Shown: piece by piece, positions 43,797-52,732 of the stretch | Layout: each line of letters starts with the position of its first letter | Position numbering within the stretch: position 1 is the first letter of the stretch | Origin: Bacteroides ovatus | Lineage (GTDB): Bacteria; Bacteroidota; Bacteroidia; Bacteroidales; Bacteroidaceae | Direction: 5' to 3' | NCBI RefSeq assembly: GCF_001314995.1 | Contig: NZ_CP012938.1 | Location: 5,146,001-5,210,000 of the forward strand | Length of the DNA: 64,000 bases | Notes under the pieces: generated by a model | What the model saw: the letters and a program-made list of their open reading frames with translations, nothing else | Told to the model about the DNA's origin: nothing | The model's database searches: none | Position numbers and translations under genes: made by a program

Positions 43797-44306
43797 TTAT
43801 TTCAATGCCTTGTCTATTTCCTTCATCAGCTTGTCCATTTCTTCTTTTTTATAACCGACAGTGGCGGATATCACTTTCCCTTCTTTGTCGATTAAGTAAC
43901 TTCTGGGAATGTATTGACTGGCAAACTTACCTGTGACTTCCCGTTTCGGGTCCGGGTAGAGAGGAAATGTAAACCCTTTGCGCTTGTTGTATTTCGTTAA
44001 TTGATCGTCGGTATGTTCGCGTCCGATTACTAACATGCAGAAATCTTTGTTGTCCTTATATTTAGGCCAGAGTGTTTTTTGAACTTCAGCCAGTTCGCTT
44101 TGGCAAGGACCACACCAAGTAGCGAAAATATTGATTAATACAACTTTCCCTTTCAGGTCCTCGGAGTTTACAGTACCGTTCACTGTTGAATGAAGGGTGA
44201 AAGCAGGCATACTATCGCCTACCTTGACGATATCAGCATTGTTGTCTTGTGCAAATGACAACAGTGAGAATAACGTTACTGCACAGAATAATGTTACTTT
44301 TCTCAT
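43797..44306 (-). CDS. TlpA/ResA-like thiol-disulfide oxidoreductase
   Basis: 169 residues. Signal peptide (TLFCAVTLFSLLSFAQ), then a thioredoxin fold of AhpC/TSA-TlpA type with the WCGPC active site (Cys65, Cys68) in LINIFATWCGPCQSELAEVQ and the cis-Pro segment YIPRSYLIDKEGKV. Likely a periplasmic reductant. It lies 36 bases downstream of the SUI1-type gene on the same strand. Confidence 0.9.
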   Translation of the reverse strand: MRKVTLFCAVTLFSLLSFAQDNNADIVKVGDSMPAFTLHSTVNGTVNSEDLKGKVVLINIFATWCGPCQSELAEVQKTLWPKYKDNKDFCMLVIGREHTDDQLTKYNKRKGFTFPLYPDPKREVTGKFASQYIPRSYLIDKEGKVISATVGYKKEEMDKLMKEIDKALK

Positions 44307-44342
44307 ATCTTTAAAATATTTAGTTACAAAATGCTATTTAGT

Positions 44343-44702
44343 TTAACCTCCTATACCTTTTGTTCTGGCATATCCTTCTTTAATGAGCAGCTCTATGATT
44401 TTGGTTTTGAAATCTCCTTGTACCATAATCTCTCCGTCTTTAGCCGATCCGCCTACTCCACATTTGCTTTTCAGTAGCTTACCCAGCTCTTTCAAGTCGT
44501 TTTCCGTACCTATAAATCCGGTAATTAATGTGACCACTTTACCGCCCCGATTCTTTTTGTCAATGGAAACTCGCAGGTTTTGTTTGGCTTTGTCTAGGGT
44601 GACCTGCTCTTCATCATTATCCATTTCATAGCCGAAGTCTGGATTCGTGGAATACACTACGTTTAATCTATCTTTCCAATCATTATTTTTCATACTCGTC
44701 AT
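44343..44702 (-). CDS. SUI1/YciH family translation initiation factor homologue
   Basis: 119 residues from ATG 44702; a second ATG three codons in (44693, MKNNDWKDRLNVVYS) is equally possible. The C-terminal SUI1 domain (about 45-119) shows VSIDKKNRGGKVVTLITGFIG, LGKLLKSKCGVGGSAKDGEIMVQGDF and the TKIIELLIKEGY end. Resembles eIF1 and E. coli YciH, which affect start-codon fidelity. Probably transcribed with the TlpA-like gene. Confidence 0.9.
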   Translation of the reverse strand: MTSMKNNDWKDRLNVVYSTNPDFGYEMDNDEEQVTLDKAKQNLRVSIDKKNRGGKVVTLITGFIGTENDLKELGKLLKSKCGVGGSAKDGEIMVQGDFKTKIIELLIKEGYARTKGIGG

Positions 44703-44825
44703 TTTTAATCCTTTTCAAAAGTATTAAACTTATGGAAAAGAGCAAAATTTGAACCTCTTTTCATTGTTTTGTTTAATCTCTATTAAGGTTTTCTGTTATA
44801 GGGTTGTCAGTCTCAAAAAAGATTG

Positions 44826-44833
44826 TACTTTTG
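44826..44833 (+). promoter_or_regulatory. Promoter of rex
   Basis: TACTTTTG matches TAnnTTTG, 25 bases before the ATG; GTTG at 44803-44806 sits at the correct 19-base spacing. Confidence 0.6.
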
Positions 44834-44858
44834 CAAAATACCAAATTTAGTAAGAAGT

Positions 44859-45509
44859 ATGAGCACATCTATACGAAAAGAGGCGGATAAAGTGCCGGAG
44901 CCTACCTTGCGCAGACTTCCCTGGTATCTGTCTAATATAAAACTAATGAAAGAAAAAGGAGAACAGTACGTCTCTTCTACACAAATCTCTAAAGAAATAA
45001 ATATTGACGCTTCTCAAATCGCCAAGGATTTATCCTACGTCAATATCTCCGGGCGCACGAGAGTAGGGTATAACATTGATGCGCTGATTGAAGTGTTGGA
45101 GAGTTTTCTTGGATTTACCAATATGCACAAAGCCTTCTTGTTTGGTGTAGGTAGCTTGGGAGCTGCTTTGCTTCGGGATTCGGGTTTGCATCATTTCGGG
45201 CTGGAGATTGTGGCAGCTTTTGATGTGAATCCGGAATTGGTGGGAAAAGACTTGAATGGTATTCCTATTTTTCACTCCGATGACTTTGAGGCAAAGATGA
45301 AAGAATACGATGTAAATATCGGTGTATTGACCGTACCTATTAATATTGCTCAGGAAATTACAGATAAGATGGTAGACGGAGGCATAAAAGCCGTATGGAA
45401 CTTTACTCCTTTCCGAATCCGTGTACCCGAGAATATAGTGGTGCAGAATACGTCTCTATATGCTCATTTGGCTGTTATGTTTAACCGATTGAATTTTAAC
45501 GAGAAATAA
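44859..45509 (+). CDS. rex: Redox-sensing transcriptional repressor Rex
   Basis: 216 residues from ATG 44859 (MSTSIRKEADKVPEPT); an upstream frame extension overlaps the promoter. Winged-helix DNA-binding domain about 15-85 (TLRRLPWYLSNIKLM, SSTQISKEINIDASQIAKDLSY) and Rossmann NAD(H)-binding domain (FLFGVGSLGAALL, AAFDVNPELVGKDLNGIPIF). Senses the NADH/NAD+ ratio and represses fermentation and respiration genes. Its TAA overlaps the next ATG by one base (TAATG), so the hydrolase is translationally coupled. Confidence 0.95.
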   Translation: MSTSIRKEADKVPEPTLRRLPWYLSNIKLMKEKGEQYVSSTQISKEINIDASQIAKDLSYVNISGRTRVGYNIDALIEVLESFLGFTNMHKAFLFGVGSLGAALLRDSGLHHFGLEIVAAFDVNPELVGKDLNGIPIFHSDDFEAKMKEYDVNIGVLTVPINIAQEITDKMVDGGIKAVWNFTPFRIRVPENIVVQNTSLYAHLAVMFNRLNFNEK

Positions 45510-46123
45510 TGAAGATTATTGCAGTAGGAATGAACTACGCCCAGCATAACAAAGAACTGGGACATACACAAGTAAATACGGAGCCGGTGATTTTTATGAA
45601 GCCTGATTCTGCTATTCTGAAGGATGGCAAACCGTTTTTCATTCCCGACTTTTCTAAAGAGATACATTATGAAACGGAGCTGGTGGTTCGTATTAATCGA
45701 TTGGGGAAAAATATAGCTCCCCGCTTTGCTAACCGTTATTATGATGCAGTGACTGTAGGGATCGACTTTACGGCTCGTGACCTTCAGCGAAAGTTCCGTG
45801 AGCAGGGTAATCCCTGGGAGCTTTGCAAAGGTTTTGATTCGTCGGCTGCTATTGGAACTTTTGTTCCGGTGGAGCACTATAAGGATATTCAGAATCTTGA
45901 CTTTCATTTGTTGATCGACGGTAAGGAAGTGCAGCGCGGTTGTACGGCAGATATGCTTTTCAAGATAGATGATATAATCGCTTATGTAAGCCAGTTTGTA
46001 ACTTTGAAAATTGGTGACTTGCTCTTTACTGGGACTCCTGTGGGTGTAGGTCCTGTTAGTATCGGACAGCGTTTGCAAGGTTATCTGGAGGGAGAAAAAC
46101 TGCTGGATTTCTATATTCGTTGA
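45509..46123 (+). CDS. Fumarylacetoacetate hydrolase family protein
   Basis: 204 residues. FAH C-terminal fold: MNYAQHNKELGH, IHYETELVVRINRLGKN with the metal-binding Glu-x-Glu, GIDFTARDLQ with Asp, WELCKGFDSSAAIG and LLFTGTPVGVGPV. Family members hydrolyse or decarboxylate acylpyruvates and oxaloacetate; the substrate here is unknown. Coupled to rex, so its amount should follow Rex. Confidence 0.9.
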   Translation: MKIIAVGMNYAQHNKELGHTQVNTEPVIFMKPDSAILKDGKPFFIPDFSKEIHYETELVVRINRLGKNIAPRFANRYYDAVTVGIDFTARDLQRKFREQGNPWELCKGFDSSAAIGTFVPVEHYKDIQNLDFHLLIDGKEVQRGCTADMLFKIDDIIAYVSQFVTLKIGDLLFTGTPVGVGPVSIGQRLQGYLEGEKLLDFYIR

Positions 46124-46162
46124 TCTTTTTTTATTCATTAGTACTCATTTGTTATATAAAAT

Positions 46163-46645
46163 ATGAAGATAAGAGTAGGCTTTGGTTTCGACGTACATCA
46201 GTTGGTCGAAGGTCGTGAGTTATGGCTGGGTGGCATTCTTTTGGAACACACAAAAGGATTGCTGGGGCATTCGGATGCTGATGTATTATTGCATGCTGTT
46301 TGCGATGCTCTGTTGGGGGCGGCGAATATGCGTGATATTGGCTATCATTTCCCCGATACGGCAGGAGAATTTAAGAATATAGATAGCAAGATACTGCTGA
46401 AAAAAACAGTGGAGTTGATTGCTACCAAAGGATATAAAGTGGGCAATATCGATGCAACTATTTGTGCCGAACGCCCGAAGTTAAAAGCGCACATTCCTTT
46501 GATGCAGGAGACGATGGCAACTGTTATGGGGATTGATATGGATGATATTTCCATTAAGGCGACTACTACCGAGAAACTCGGTTTTACAGGTCGTGAAGAA
46601 GGTATATCGGCTTATGCTACTGTGCTGATAGAGAAGATTTCTTAA
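46163..46645 (+). CDS. ispF: 2-C-methyl-D-erythritol 2,4-cyclodiphosphate synthase
   Basis: 160 residues. Makes MEcPP in the MEP isoprenoid pathway. Metal ligands in GFGFDVHQL (Asp8, His10) and LLGHSDADVLLHAVCDALLGA; substrate loops DTAGEFKNIDSKILL and IKATTTEKLGFTGREEGI. Standard length. Lies 39 bases after the FAH gene and 19 before the phosphatase, so probably one operon with rex. Confidence 0.96.
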   Translation: MKIRVGFGFDVHQLVEGRELWLGGILLEHTKGLLGHSDADVLLHAVCDALLGAANMRDIGYHFPDTAGEFKNIDSKILLKKTVELIATKGYKVGNIDATICAERPKLKAHIPLMQETMATVMGIDMDDISIKATTTEKLGFTGREEGISAYATVLIEKIS

Positions 46646-46664
46646 CCCCCTAAAACAAATAATT

Positions 46665-47672
46665 ATGATTCGTCTTTTTAAAATTTACTTAACACTTGCC
46701 TTCTTATTGGTAACGACTTTTTGTATGGCTCAGAAGAGTGAACTGAAATTTAGCAAAGATGGTAAATTCAAGATTGTGCAATTTACCGATGTGCATTTTA
46801 AATATGGAAATCGGGCTTCAGATATAGCTCTGGAACGTATTAATCAGGTGCTTGATGACGAACGTCCGGATTTGGTGATATTTACCGGTGATGTTGTTTA
46901 TTCTGCTCCGGCGGATTCCGGAATGTTGCAGGTACTGGAACCGGTAGTTAAACGTAAACTACCTTTTGTGGTCACTTTTGGTAACCATGACAATGAACAG
47001 GGAATGACACGGGAACAGTTATATGATATCATCCGTCAAGTTCCCGGCAATTTATTGCCTGATCGCGGAACAGTTTTATCGCCGGATTATGTATTGACAG
47101 TGAAATCGTCTTCCAATCTAAAGAAGGATGCTGCTTTGCTATATTGCATGGATTCTCACTCTTATTCTCCTTTGAAAGATGTGAAGGGGTATGCATGGCT
47201 TACATTCGACCAGATAAATTGGTATCGTCAACAGAGTGCGGCTTATAAAGTGCAAAACGGCGGACAGCCTCTGCCGGCTCTTGCTTTTTTCCATATTCCT
47301 CTTCCTGAATACAATGAAGCTGCCCGTAGCGAAAATGCAATTCTTCGTGGAACTCGTATGGAGGAAGCTTGTGCGCCTAAATTGAATACAGGAATGTTTG
47401 CAGCGATGAAAGAAGCTGGTGATGTGATGGGTATGTTTGTAGGACACGACCACGATAATGACTATGCAGTGATGTGGAAAGATATCCTTCTGGCTTATGG
47501 ACGCTTTACCGGTGGAAATACGGAATATAACCATTTGCCGAATGGTGCGCGTATCATCGTATTGGATGAGGGTGCCCGTACATTCACATCCTGGATTCGT
47601 CAGAAAGACGGTGTGGTGGATAAAATCTCTTATCCGGCAAGTTTTGTCAAAGACGATTGGACTAAACGTTGA
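46665..47672 (+). CDS. Secreted calcineurin-like metallophosphoesterase
   Basis: 335 residues with signal peptide (YLTLAFLLVTTFCMAQ). Metallophosphatase motifs in order: QFTDVHFK, FTGDVVYS, TFGNHDNE, FHIPLPEY and GHDHDNDY. Resembles PhoD/purple acid phosphatase-like Bacteroides enzymes (about 330 residues); the periplasmic substrate is unknown. Its 3' end overlaps by 11 bases the converging gene at 47662-48525. Confidence 0.92.
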   Translation: MIRLFKIYLTLAFLLVTTFCMAQKSELKFSKDGKFKIVQFTDVHFKYGNRASDIALERINQVLDDERPDLVIFTGDVVYSAPADSGMLQVLEPVVKRKLPFVVTFGNHDNEQGMTREQLYDIIRQVPGNLLPDRGTVLSPDYVLTVKSSSNLKKDAALLYCMDSHSYSPLKDVKGYAWLTFDQINWYRQQSAAYKVQNGGQPLPALAFFHIPLPEYNEAARSENAILRGTRMEEACAPKLNTGMFAAMKEAGDVMGMFVGHDHDNDYAVMWKDILLAYGRFTGGNTEYNHLPNGARIIVLDEGARTFTSWIRQKDGVVDKISYPASFVKDDWTKR

Positions 47673-48525
47673 GACTTGCGAACTTCACATGGCTAAGGCG
47701 CGTGTATTTTGAACCATAGCTTTCGTATCGGCGCGATACTTTCGCCGATGCAACGTAGATAATATCTCCCAGTCGGTATTCATGTTCTATCCCGGATAGA
47801 GTGCATGAAACCGCACTGGGATTTTTTGATGGAATACTCATGGTGACTAAATTTCCACTGGCATCGGTCAAAGTCAGTACCTGCTTGACAAAAAACTGTG
47901 GGGTAGTGCCGTTCACTCTTGTTTTGTACGGATCATCTTCCAATCTTACCCGGGTGACTTTTAATTTTAAGTCTGTCAGCTTTTCTCCTAATTCTCCCAG
48001 ATAACGGCTGGATGAACGCTTCTCCCTCGATTTTCTTATCATTATATCCAGGTGTATGGAATGATAAGCTTGTGCTATTTTGACGAAACGTTCCTGTTTC
48101 GGTATTTTGGGAATGAATTTGTATGCTACCCAACTTAGGTAGGCGGGATCTATTTTGAGGATTTCATGTAGAAAATGTCCCCGGTATTTTCCGAAGAAGA
48201 TAAGATCGTCACCATTACTCTGCATTCTTTTCTCATTGTAATCTACCAGGATGATGCAACGCTTCGAATAATAAAACATCGTGCTGGCCATCCGCAGGGA
48301 TTCGTTGATGTCTGGTGACAGGTCATGTATATAAAGAATGGATTGCTTTTCGGGCAGGGGAGAGTACAGCCAAAGGGAATAATTTGGTTTCCCCGGTCGG
48401 GGCAACACCACCAGGTAGACTCCTACCTCTTTAAAAGAGGCTCTGCCTCGGTTGTACTCATTCAATTTGGCATACAATAAGGCTTGCTCGTTTTCGGAAA
48501 TGCCCGGTAATCTGGGGTTAGCCAT
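47662..48525 (-). CDS. Uncharacterised protein with ExoX C-terminal-like motif
   Basis: 287 residues, soluble, no signal. Residues about 108-135 contain FFGKYRGHFLHEILKIDPAYLSW, which resembles the short FGKYKG...DPGYLxW motif found at the C-terminus of exodeoxyribonuclease X and in DUF3820-like proteins. The C-terminal ~110 residues are beta-rich and basic (DLKLKVTRVRLEDDPYKTRV). No nuclease active site is recognised. A nucleic-acid role is possible but unproven. Divergent from mnmA; its end overlaps the metallophosphatase gene. Confidence 0.75.
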   Translation of the reverse strand: MANPRLPGISENEQALLYAKLNEYNRGRASFKEVGVYLVVLPRPGKPNYSLWLYSPLPEKQSILYIHDLSPDINESLRMASTMFYYSKRCIILVDYNEKRMQSNGDDLIFFGKYRGHFLHEILKIDPAYLSWVAYKFIPKIPKQERFVKIAQAYHSIHLDIMIRKSREKRSSSRYLGELGEKLTDLKLKVTRVRLEDDPYKTRVNGTTPQFFVKQVLTLTDASGNLVTMSIPSKNPSAVSCTLSGIEHEYRLGDIIYVASAKVSRRYESYGSKYTRLSHVKFASLNV

Positions 48526-48601
48526 AATTGTTCTCGCTTTTGGTATATTTCAAATATAAGGATTTTCTTTCAGAAAAGCAACTTTTCTCTTTGAAATCTC
48601 G

Positions 48602-48609
48602 TACATTTG
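48602..48609 (+). promoter_or_regulatory. Candidate mnmA promoter -7 box
   Basis: TACATTTG fits TAnnTTTG, 27 bases before the ATG at 48636; no clear -33 box. Confidence 0.5.
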
Positions 48610-48635
48610 TATCCATGTAAATTTTCAAAATTCGA

Positions 48636-49721
48636 ATGGAAGAACGAAATAAGAGAGTATTGGTAGGTATGAGTGGTGGCATAGACAGCACCGCTACTTG
48701 CTTGATGCTGCAGGAACAAGGATACGAGATTGTAGGGGTTACCATGCGCGTATGGGGAGATGAGCCACAGGATGCCAGGGAGTTGGCTGAACGGATGGGG
48801 ATCGAACATTATGTAGCAGATGAACGTATTCCTTTTAAAGAAACCATCGTAAAAAACTTCATAGACGAATATAAGCAGGGGCGTACACCGAATCCGTGCG
48901 TGATGTGTAATCCGTTGTTTAAGTTCCGTGTTTTGACGGAGTGGGCGGATAAGTTGAATTGTGCATGGGTGGCTACCGGACATTATTCACGATTGGAAGA
49001 GAAAAGCGGAAATATTTATATAGTAGCCGGAGACGATGATAAGAAAGACCAGTCGTATTTTCTCTGGAGATTGGGGCAGGATGTGCTGAAACGTTGTATT
49101 TTCCCGTTGGGAGATTATACGAAGGTGAAGGTTCGTGAGTATCTTGCAGAGAAAGGATATGAAGCAAAGTCGAAAGAAGGAGAAAGTATGGAAGTCTGCT
49201 TTATCAAGGGGGATTACCGTGATTTTCTTCGTGAGCAGTGCCCCGAACTGGATAGTGAAATTGGACCGGGATGGTTTGTTAACTCTGAAGGAGTGAAGCT
49301 TGGGAAGCATAAAGGAGCACCTTATTATACGATTGGGCAACGAAAAGGATTGGAGATCGCTTTAGGAAAGCCTGCTTATGTGTTGAAAATCAATCCGCAG
49401 AAAAATACGGTGATGCTTGGAAATGCCGACCAGCTGGAAACTGAATACATGTTGGCGGAGCAGGATAAAATGGTGGATGAACGGGAATTGTTCGGATGTG
49501 AGAATCTGACGGTACGGATTCGTTATCGGAGTCGTCCGATTCCCTGCCGGGTGAAAAGATTGGAAGACGGACGTTTGTTGATACGTTTCCTTGAAATAGC
49601 TTCGGCCATTGCTCCCGGACAATCAGCTGTGTTTTATGATGGAAAACGGGTGCTGGGAGGAGCTTTCATTGCTTCCCAAAGAGGAATCGGGCTGGTGATT
49701 ATGGAAAATGAAGAATTATGA
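48636..49721 (+). CDS. mnmA: tRNA-specific 2-thiouridylase MnmA
   Basis: 361 residues. Thiolates U34 of tRNA-Lys, -Glu and -Gln. PP-loop [17 protein letters not shown], catalytic Cys pair in TPNPCVMCN and in [16 protein letters not shown] and DQSYFLWRL, plus the C-terminal beta-barrel ([28 protein letters not shown]). Bacteroides genomes usually carry more than one MnmA-like gene; the [13 protein letters not shown] start differs from the common SGGVDSSVAA, so this could be one of the paralogues. Confidence 0.93.
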   Translation: MEERNKRVLVGMSGGIDSTATCLMLQEQGYEIVGVTMRVWGDEPQDARELAERMGIEHYVADERIPFKETIVKNFIDEYKQGRTPNPCVMCNPLFKFRVLTEWADKLNCAWVATGHYSRLEEKSGNIYIVAGDDDKKDQSYFLWRLGQDVLKRCIFPLGDYTKVKVREYLAEKGYEAKSKEGESMEVCFIKGDYRDFLREQCPELDSEIGPGWFVNSEGVKLGKHKGAPYYTIGQRKGLEIALGKPAYVLKINPQKNTVMLGNADQLETEYMLAEQDKMVDERELFGCENLTVRIRYRSRPIPCRVKRLEDGRLLIRFLEIASAIAPGQSAVFYDGKRVLGGAFIASQRGIGLVIMENEEL

Positions 49722-49745
49722 TTGATTAAAATAGAAAGATAACTT

Positions 49746-51110
49746 ATGAAGAAGTTTATAGTATTGATTCTCGCTTTAAATATGTATTTGGGTGTGTTTG
49801 CCCAGTTTACTCCGGGAGATACCTTAAAATATCGAATTAGTCTGAAAGACAAGGCGGCTACTGACTATTCCTTGCAGAAACCGGAAAAGTATTTGTCTAA
49901 GAAATCTATCGAGCGGAGAAAAAAACAGGGATTGCCTATTGATTCTACCGATTTACCGGTTTGCAGGAAATATGTAGATGCTATACGGAAGACGGGTGTT
50001 CATGTACTTGTGACGGGGAAATGGGATAATTTTGTTACTGTTTCTTGTAATGATAGTACTCTGATTGACGAAATAGCAAAGTTACCTTTTGTACATTCCA
50101 CGGAAAGAGTGTGGAAAGGTATCACACAAAGAGCCTTTCAAAGAGATTCGCTAATAAATAAACCGGTGCGTACCGATAGCCTTTACGGTCCTGCAATAAC
50201 ACAGGCGGCAATGAGTCGTGTTGATCTTCTGCATGATGCGGGCTTTAAGGGACAGGGAATGACCATTGCCGTGATTGATGCCGGATTCCATAATGTAGAT
50301 AAGATTGATGCCATGAAAAATATCCATATTCTCGGGGTGCGTGACTTTGTGAATCCGGAGGCAGATATTTATGCGGAAAGCAGTCATGGAATGTCTGTAT
50401 TGTCCTGTATGGCCATGAATCAGCCGCATGTGATGATTGGTACAGCTCCTGAAGCTTCTTATTGGTTGTTGCGTAGCGAGGACGAATATTCGGAGAATCT
50501 GGTAGAACAGGATTACTGGGCGGCAGCCATTGAGTTTGCGGATAGTGTAGGAGTGGATTTGGTGAATACATCGCTTGGATATTACTCATTTGATGATCCT
50601 GCGAAGAATTATAGATATCGTGACTTGAATGGTCATTATGCGTTGATGTCTCGTGAAGCTGCGAAGGCAGCCGATAAAGGAATGGTCGTTGTTTGTAGCG
50701 CTGGAAATTCGGGTGCAGGTTCGTGGAAGAAGATTACTCCTCCGGGAGACGCAGAGAATATAATAACGGTAGGAGCTGTCAATAAAAGGGGAGAATTGGC
50801 GCCGTTTTCTTCTGTTGGGAATACGGCTGACGGACGTGTGAAACCGGATGTAGTGGCTGTCGGTCTGAATTCGGATGTGATGGGAACGGATGGTAATCTT
50901 CGCCGTGCCAACGGAACTTCTTTTTCTTCTCCGATTATGTGCGGTATGGTAGCTTGTCTGTGGCAGGCTTGTCCGAAGCTGACAGCGAAGCAGATTATTG
51001 ATTTGGTACGTCAATCGGGGGATAGAGCCGATTTCCCGGATAACATATATGGATATGGTATTCCCGATTTGTGGAAGGCTTATCTAAACTTTTCTTCCAA
51101 GGAGAAATAA
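49746..51110 (+). CDS. Secreted subtilisin-like serine protease (S8)
   Basis: 454 residues with signal peptide (FIVLILALNMYLGVFAQ). A propeptide-like region of ~140 residues (KYLSKKSIERRKKQGLPID) is followed by the S8 domain with catalytic Asp in GMTIAVIDAGFHNVD, His in YAESSHGMSVLSCMA and Ser in RANGTSFSSPIMCG. The oxyanion Asn is in VVVCSAGNSGAG. Ends without a T9SS C-terminal domain. Follows mnmA by 24 bases and precedes xseA by 12; no functional link is evident. Confidence 0.93.
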   Translation: MKKFIVLILALNMYLGVFAQFTPGDTLKYRISLKDKAATDYSLQKPEKYLSKKSIERRKKQGLPIDSTDLPVCRKYVDAIRKTGVHVLVTGKWDNFVTVSCNDSTLIDEIAKLPFVHSTERVWKGITQRAFQRDSLINKPVRTDSLYGPAITQAAMSRVDLLHDAGFKGQGMTIAVIDAGFHNVDKIDAMKNIHILGVRDFVNPEADIYAESSHGMSVLSCMAMNQPHVMIGTAPEASYWLLRSEDEYSENLVEQDYWAAAIEFADSVGVDLVNTSLGYYSFDDPAKNYRYRDLNGHYALMSREAAKAADKGMVVVCSAGNSGAGSWKKITPPGDAENIITVGAVNKRGELAPFSSVGNTADGRVKPDVVAVGLNSDVMGTDGNLRRANGTSFSSPIMCGMVACLWQACPKLTAKQIIDLVRQSGDRADFPDNIYGYGIPDLWKAYLNFSSKEK

Positions 51111-51122
51111 GGTGACTGTTGT

Positions 51123-52412
51123 ATGATAAACGCTATGAATAAGTCCAAGCAATCTGACTCACCCTCTTTGGGAGAGGGTGGGGAGAGGCTTTCTCTTTTA
51201 GAACTGAATGCACTCGTGCGCCGTAGTCTGGAGCAATGCCTGCCCGATGAATATTGGATACAGGCAGAGTTGAGCGATGTCCGTTCCAATACGACAGGGC
51301 ATTGTTATCTGGAATTTGTGCAGAAAGATCCTCGCAGCAACAATCTCGTAGCCAAGGCACGCGGTATGATTTGGAATAATATCTACCGCTTGTTGAAACC
51401 TTATTTTGAGGAAACCACAGGGCAGCTATTTACTTCCGGCATTAAAGTGTTGGTGAAAGTAACAGTTCAGTTTCATGAGCTATACGGTTATAGTCTGACG
51501 GTGCTTGATATTGATCCTGCTTATACGTTGGGAGATATGGCTCGCCGTCGTCGGGAAATATTATTGCAGTTGGAAGAGGAGGGAGTGTTGACACTGAATA
51601 AAGAGCTTGAGATACCGATTCTTCCCCAGCGTATTGCTGTCATTTCTTCGGCTACTGCGGCCGGATATGGAGATTTCTGTCATCAGTTGCAGCATAATTC
51701 GGGCGGGTTCTTTTTCTATACGGAGCTTTTTCCGGCTTTAATGCAGGGAAATCAGGTGGAGGAATCCGTGTTGGCTGCTTTGGATCGTATTAATGCCCGC
51801 ATCAATGAATTTGACGTAGTAGTCATCATTCGTGGTGGTGGAGCTACTTCCGATTTGTCCGGCTTTGATACTTATCTATTGGCAGCTGCATGTGCGCAAT
51901 TCCCATTACCTATTATTACCGGTATTGGGCATGAACGCGATGATACAGTGCTTGATTCTGTGGCTCATACCCGGGTAAAAACTCCTACGGCTGCTGCCGA
52001 ACTCCTGATTCACCGGGTAGCGGAAGTCGCGGAGCATCTGGAAGAATTATCTATGCGGATTCAACAGGGAGCTTATATGCTTCTTGATCTGGAACGACGG
52101 AGGTTGGAAACCCTCCAAACTCGTATTCCCAATCTTGTTCATCGCAAACTTGCGGACGCCCGTTTTTCTTTGCTGGCAGCAAAGAAAGATTTGTTACAGG
52201 TGACGAAAGCATTAGTGGCCCGTCAATCTCACCGGTTGGAACTTTTGCAACAGCGAATAGCAGACGCCTCTCCGGATAAACTCTTGAGCCGGGGATACAG
52301 TATTACAATCAAGGATGGGAAAGCGGTGACGGATGCTTCTTCACTGAAGCCGGGAGACCATTTGATAACCCGGCTATCGAAAGGAGAAGTTCGATCGGTG
52401 GTAGAAAAGTAA
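51123..52412 (+). CDS. xseA: Exodeoxyribonuclease VII large subunit
   Basis: 429 residues (a second ATG at 51135 is possible). N-terminal OB-fold (YWIQAELSDVRSNTTGHCYLEF), catalytic core with VVIIRGGGATSDLSGFD and GIGHERDDTVLDSVAHTRVKTPTAAAELL, then a long coiled coil and the C-terminal LLSRGYSITIKDGKAV. Degrades single-stranded DNA with XseB, encoded 60 bases downstream. Confidence 0.96.
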   Translation: MINAMNKSKQSDSPSLGEGGERLSLLELNALVRRSLEQCLPDEYWIQAELSDVRSNTTGHCYLEFVQKDPRSNNLVAKARGMIWNNIYRLLKPYFEETTGQLFTSGIKVLVKVTVQFHELYGYSLTVLDIDPAYTLGDMARRRREILLQLEEEGVLTLNKELEIPILPQRIAVISSATAAGYGDFCHQLQHNSGGFFFYTELFPALMQGNQVEESVLAALDRINARINEFDVVVIIRGGGATSDLSGFDTYLLAAACAQFPLPIITGIGHERDDTVLDSVAHTRVKTPTAAAELLIHRVAEVAEHLEELSMRIQQGAYMLLDLERRRLETLQTRIPNLVHRKLADARFSLLAAKKDLLQVTKALVARQSHRLELLQQRIADASPDKLLSRGYSITIKDGKAVTDASSLKPGDHLITRLSKGEVRSVVEK

Positions 52413-52472
52413 CTATCCACCAAACGTGTATTTGTAAAAACATTCATCATTAACCATTAAATATCAATTATC

Positions 52473-52682
52473 GTGGCAGCAAAAAAAGAAACATATTCCC
52501 AAGCAATGGAACGTCTTGAAAAGATCGTTCGCCAGATAGATAATAACGAACTGGATATCGACATTTTGAGTGAGAAAATAAAAGAAGCCAATGAAATTAT
52601 TGCCTTTTGCAAGGATAAACTGACAAAAGCCGACCGGGAAGTCGAAAAATTATTGCAAGAAAAGAGGCAATCTGAAGAATAA
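52473..52682 (+). CDS. xseB: Exodeoxyribonuclease VII small subunit
   Basis: 69 residues, GTG start (M-A-A-K-K-E-T-Y-S-Q-A). Helical hairpin typical of XseB: YSQAMERLEKIVRQIDNNELDIDILSEKIKEANEIIAFCKDKL. Binds the XseA coiled coil. Co-transcribed with xseA. Confidence 0.95.
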   Translation: MAAKKETYSQAMERLEKIVRQIDNNELDIDILSEKIKEANEIIAFCKDKLTKADREVEKLLQEKRQSEE

Positions 52683-52732
52683 AAGTTATTTTTGCGTTTC
52701 AATGCATAGAAAATAAACTAATACATAACAAT

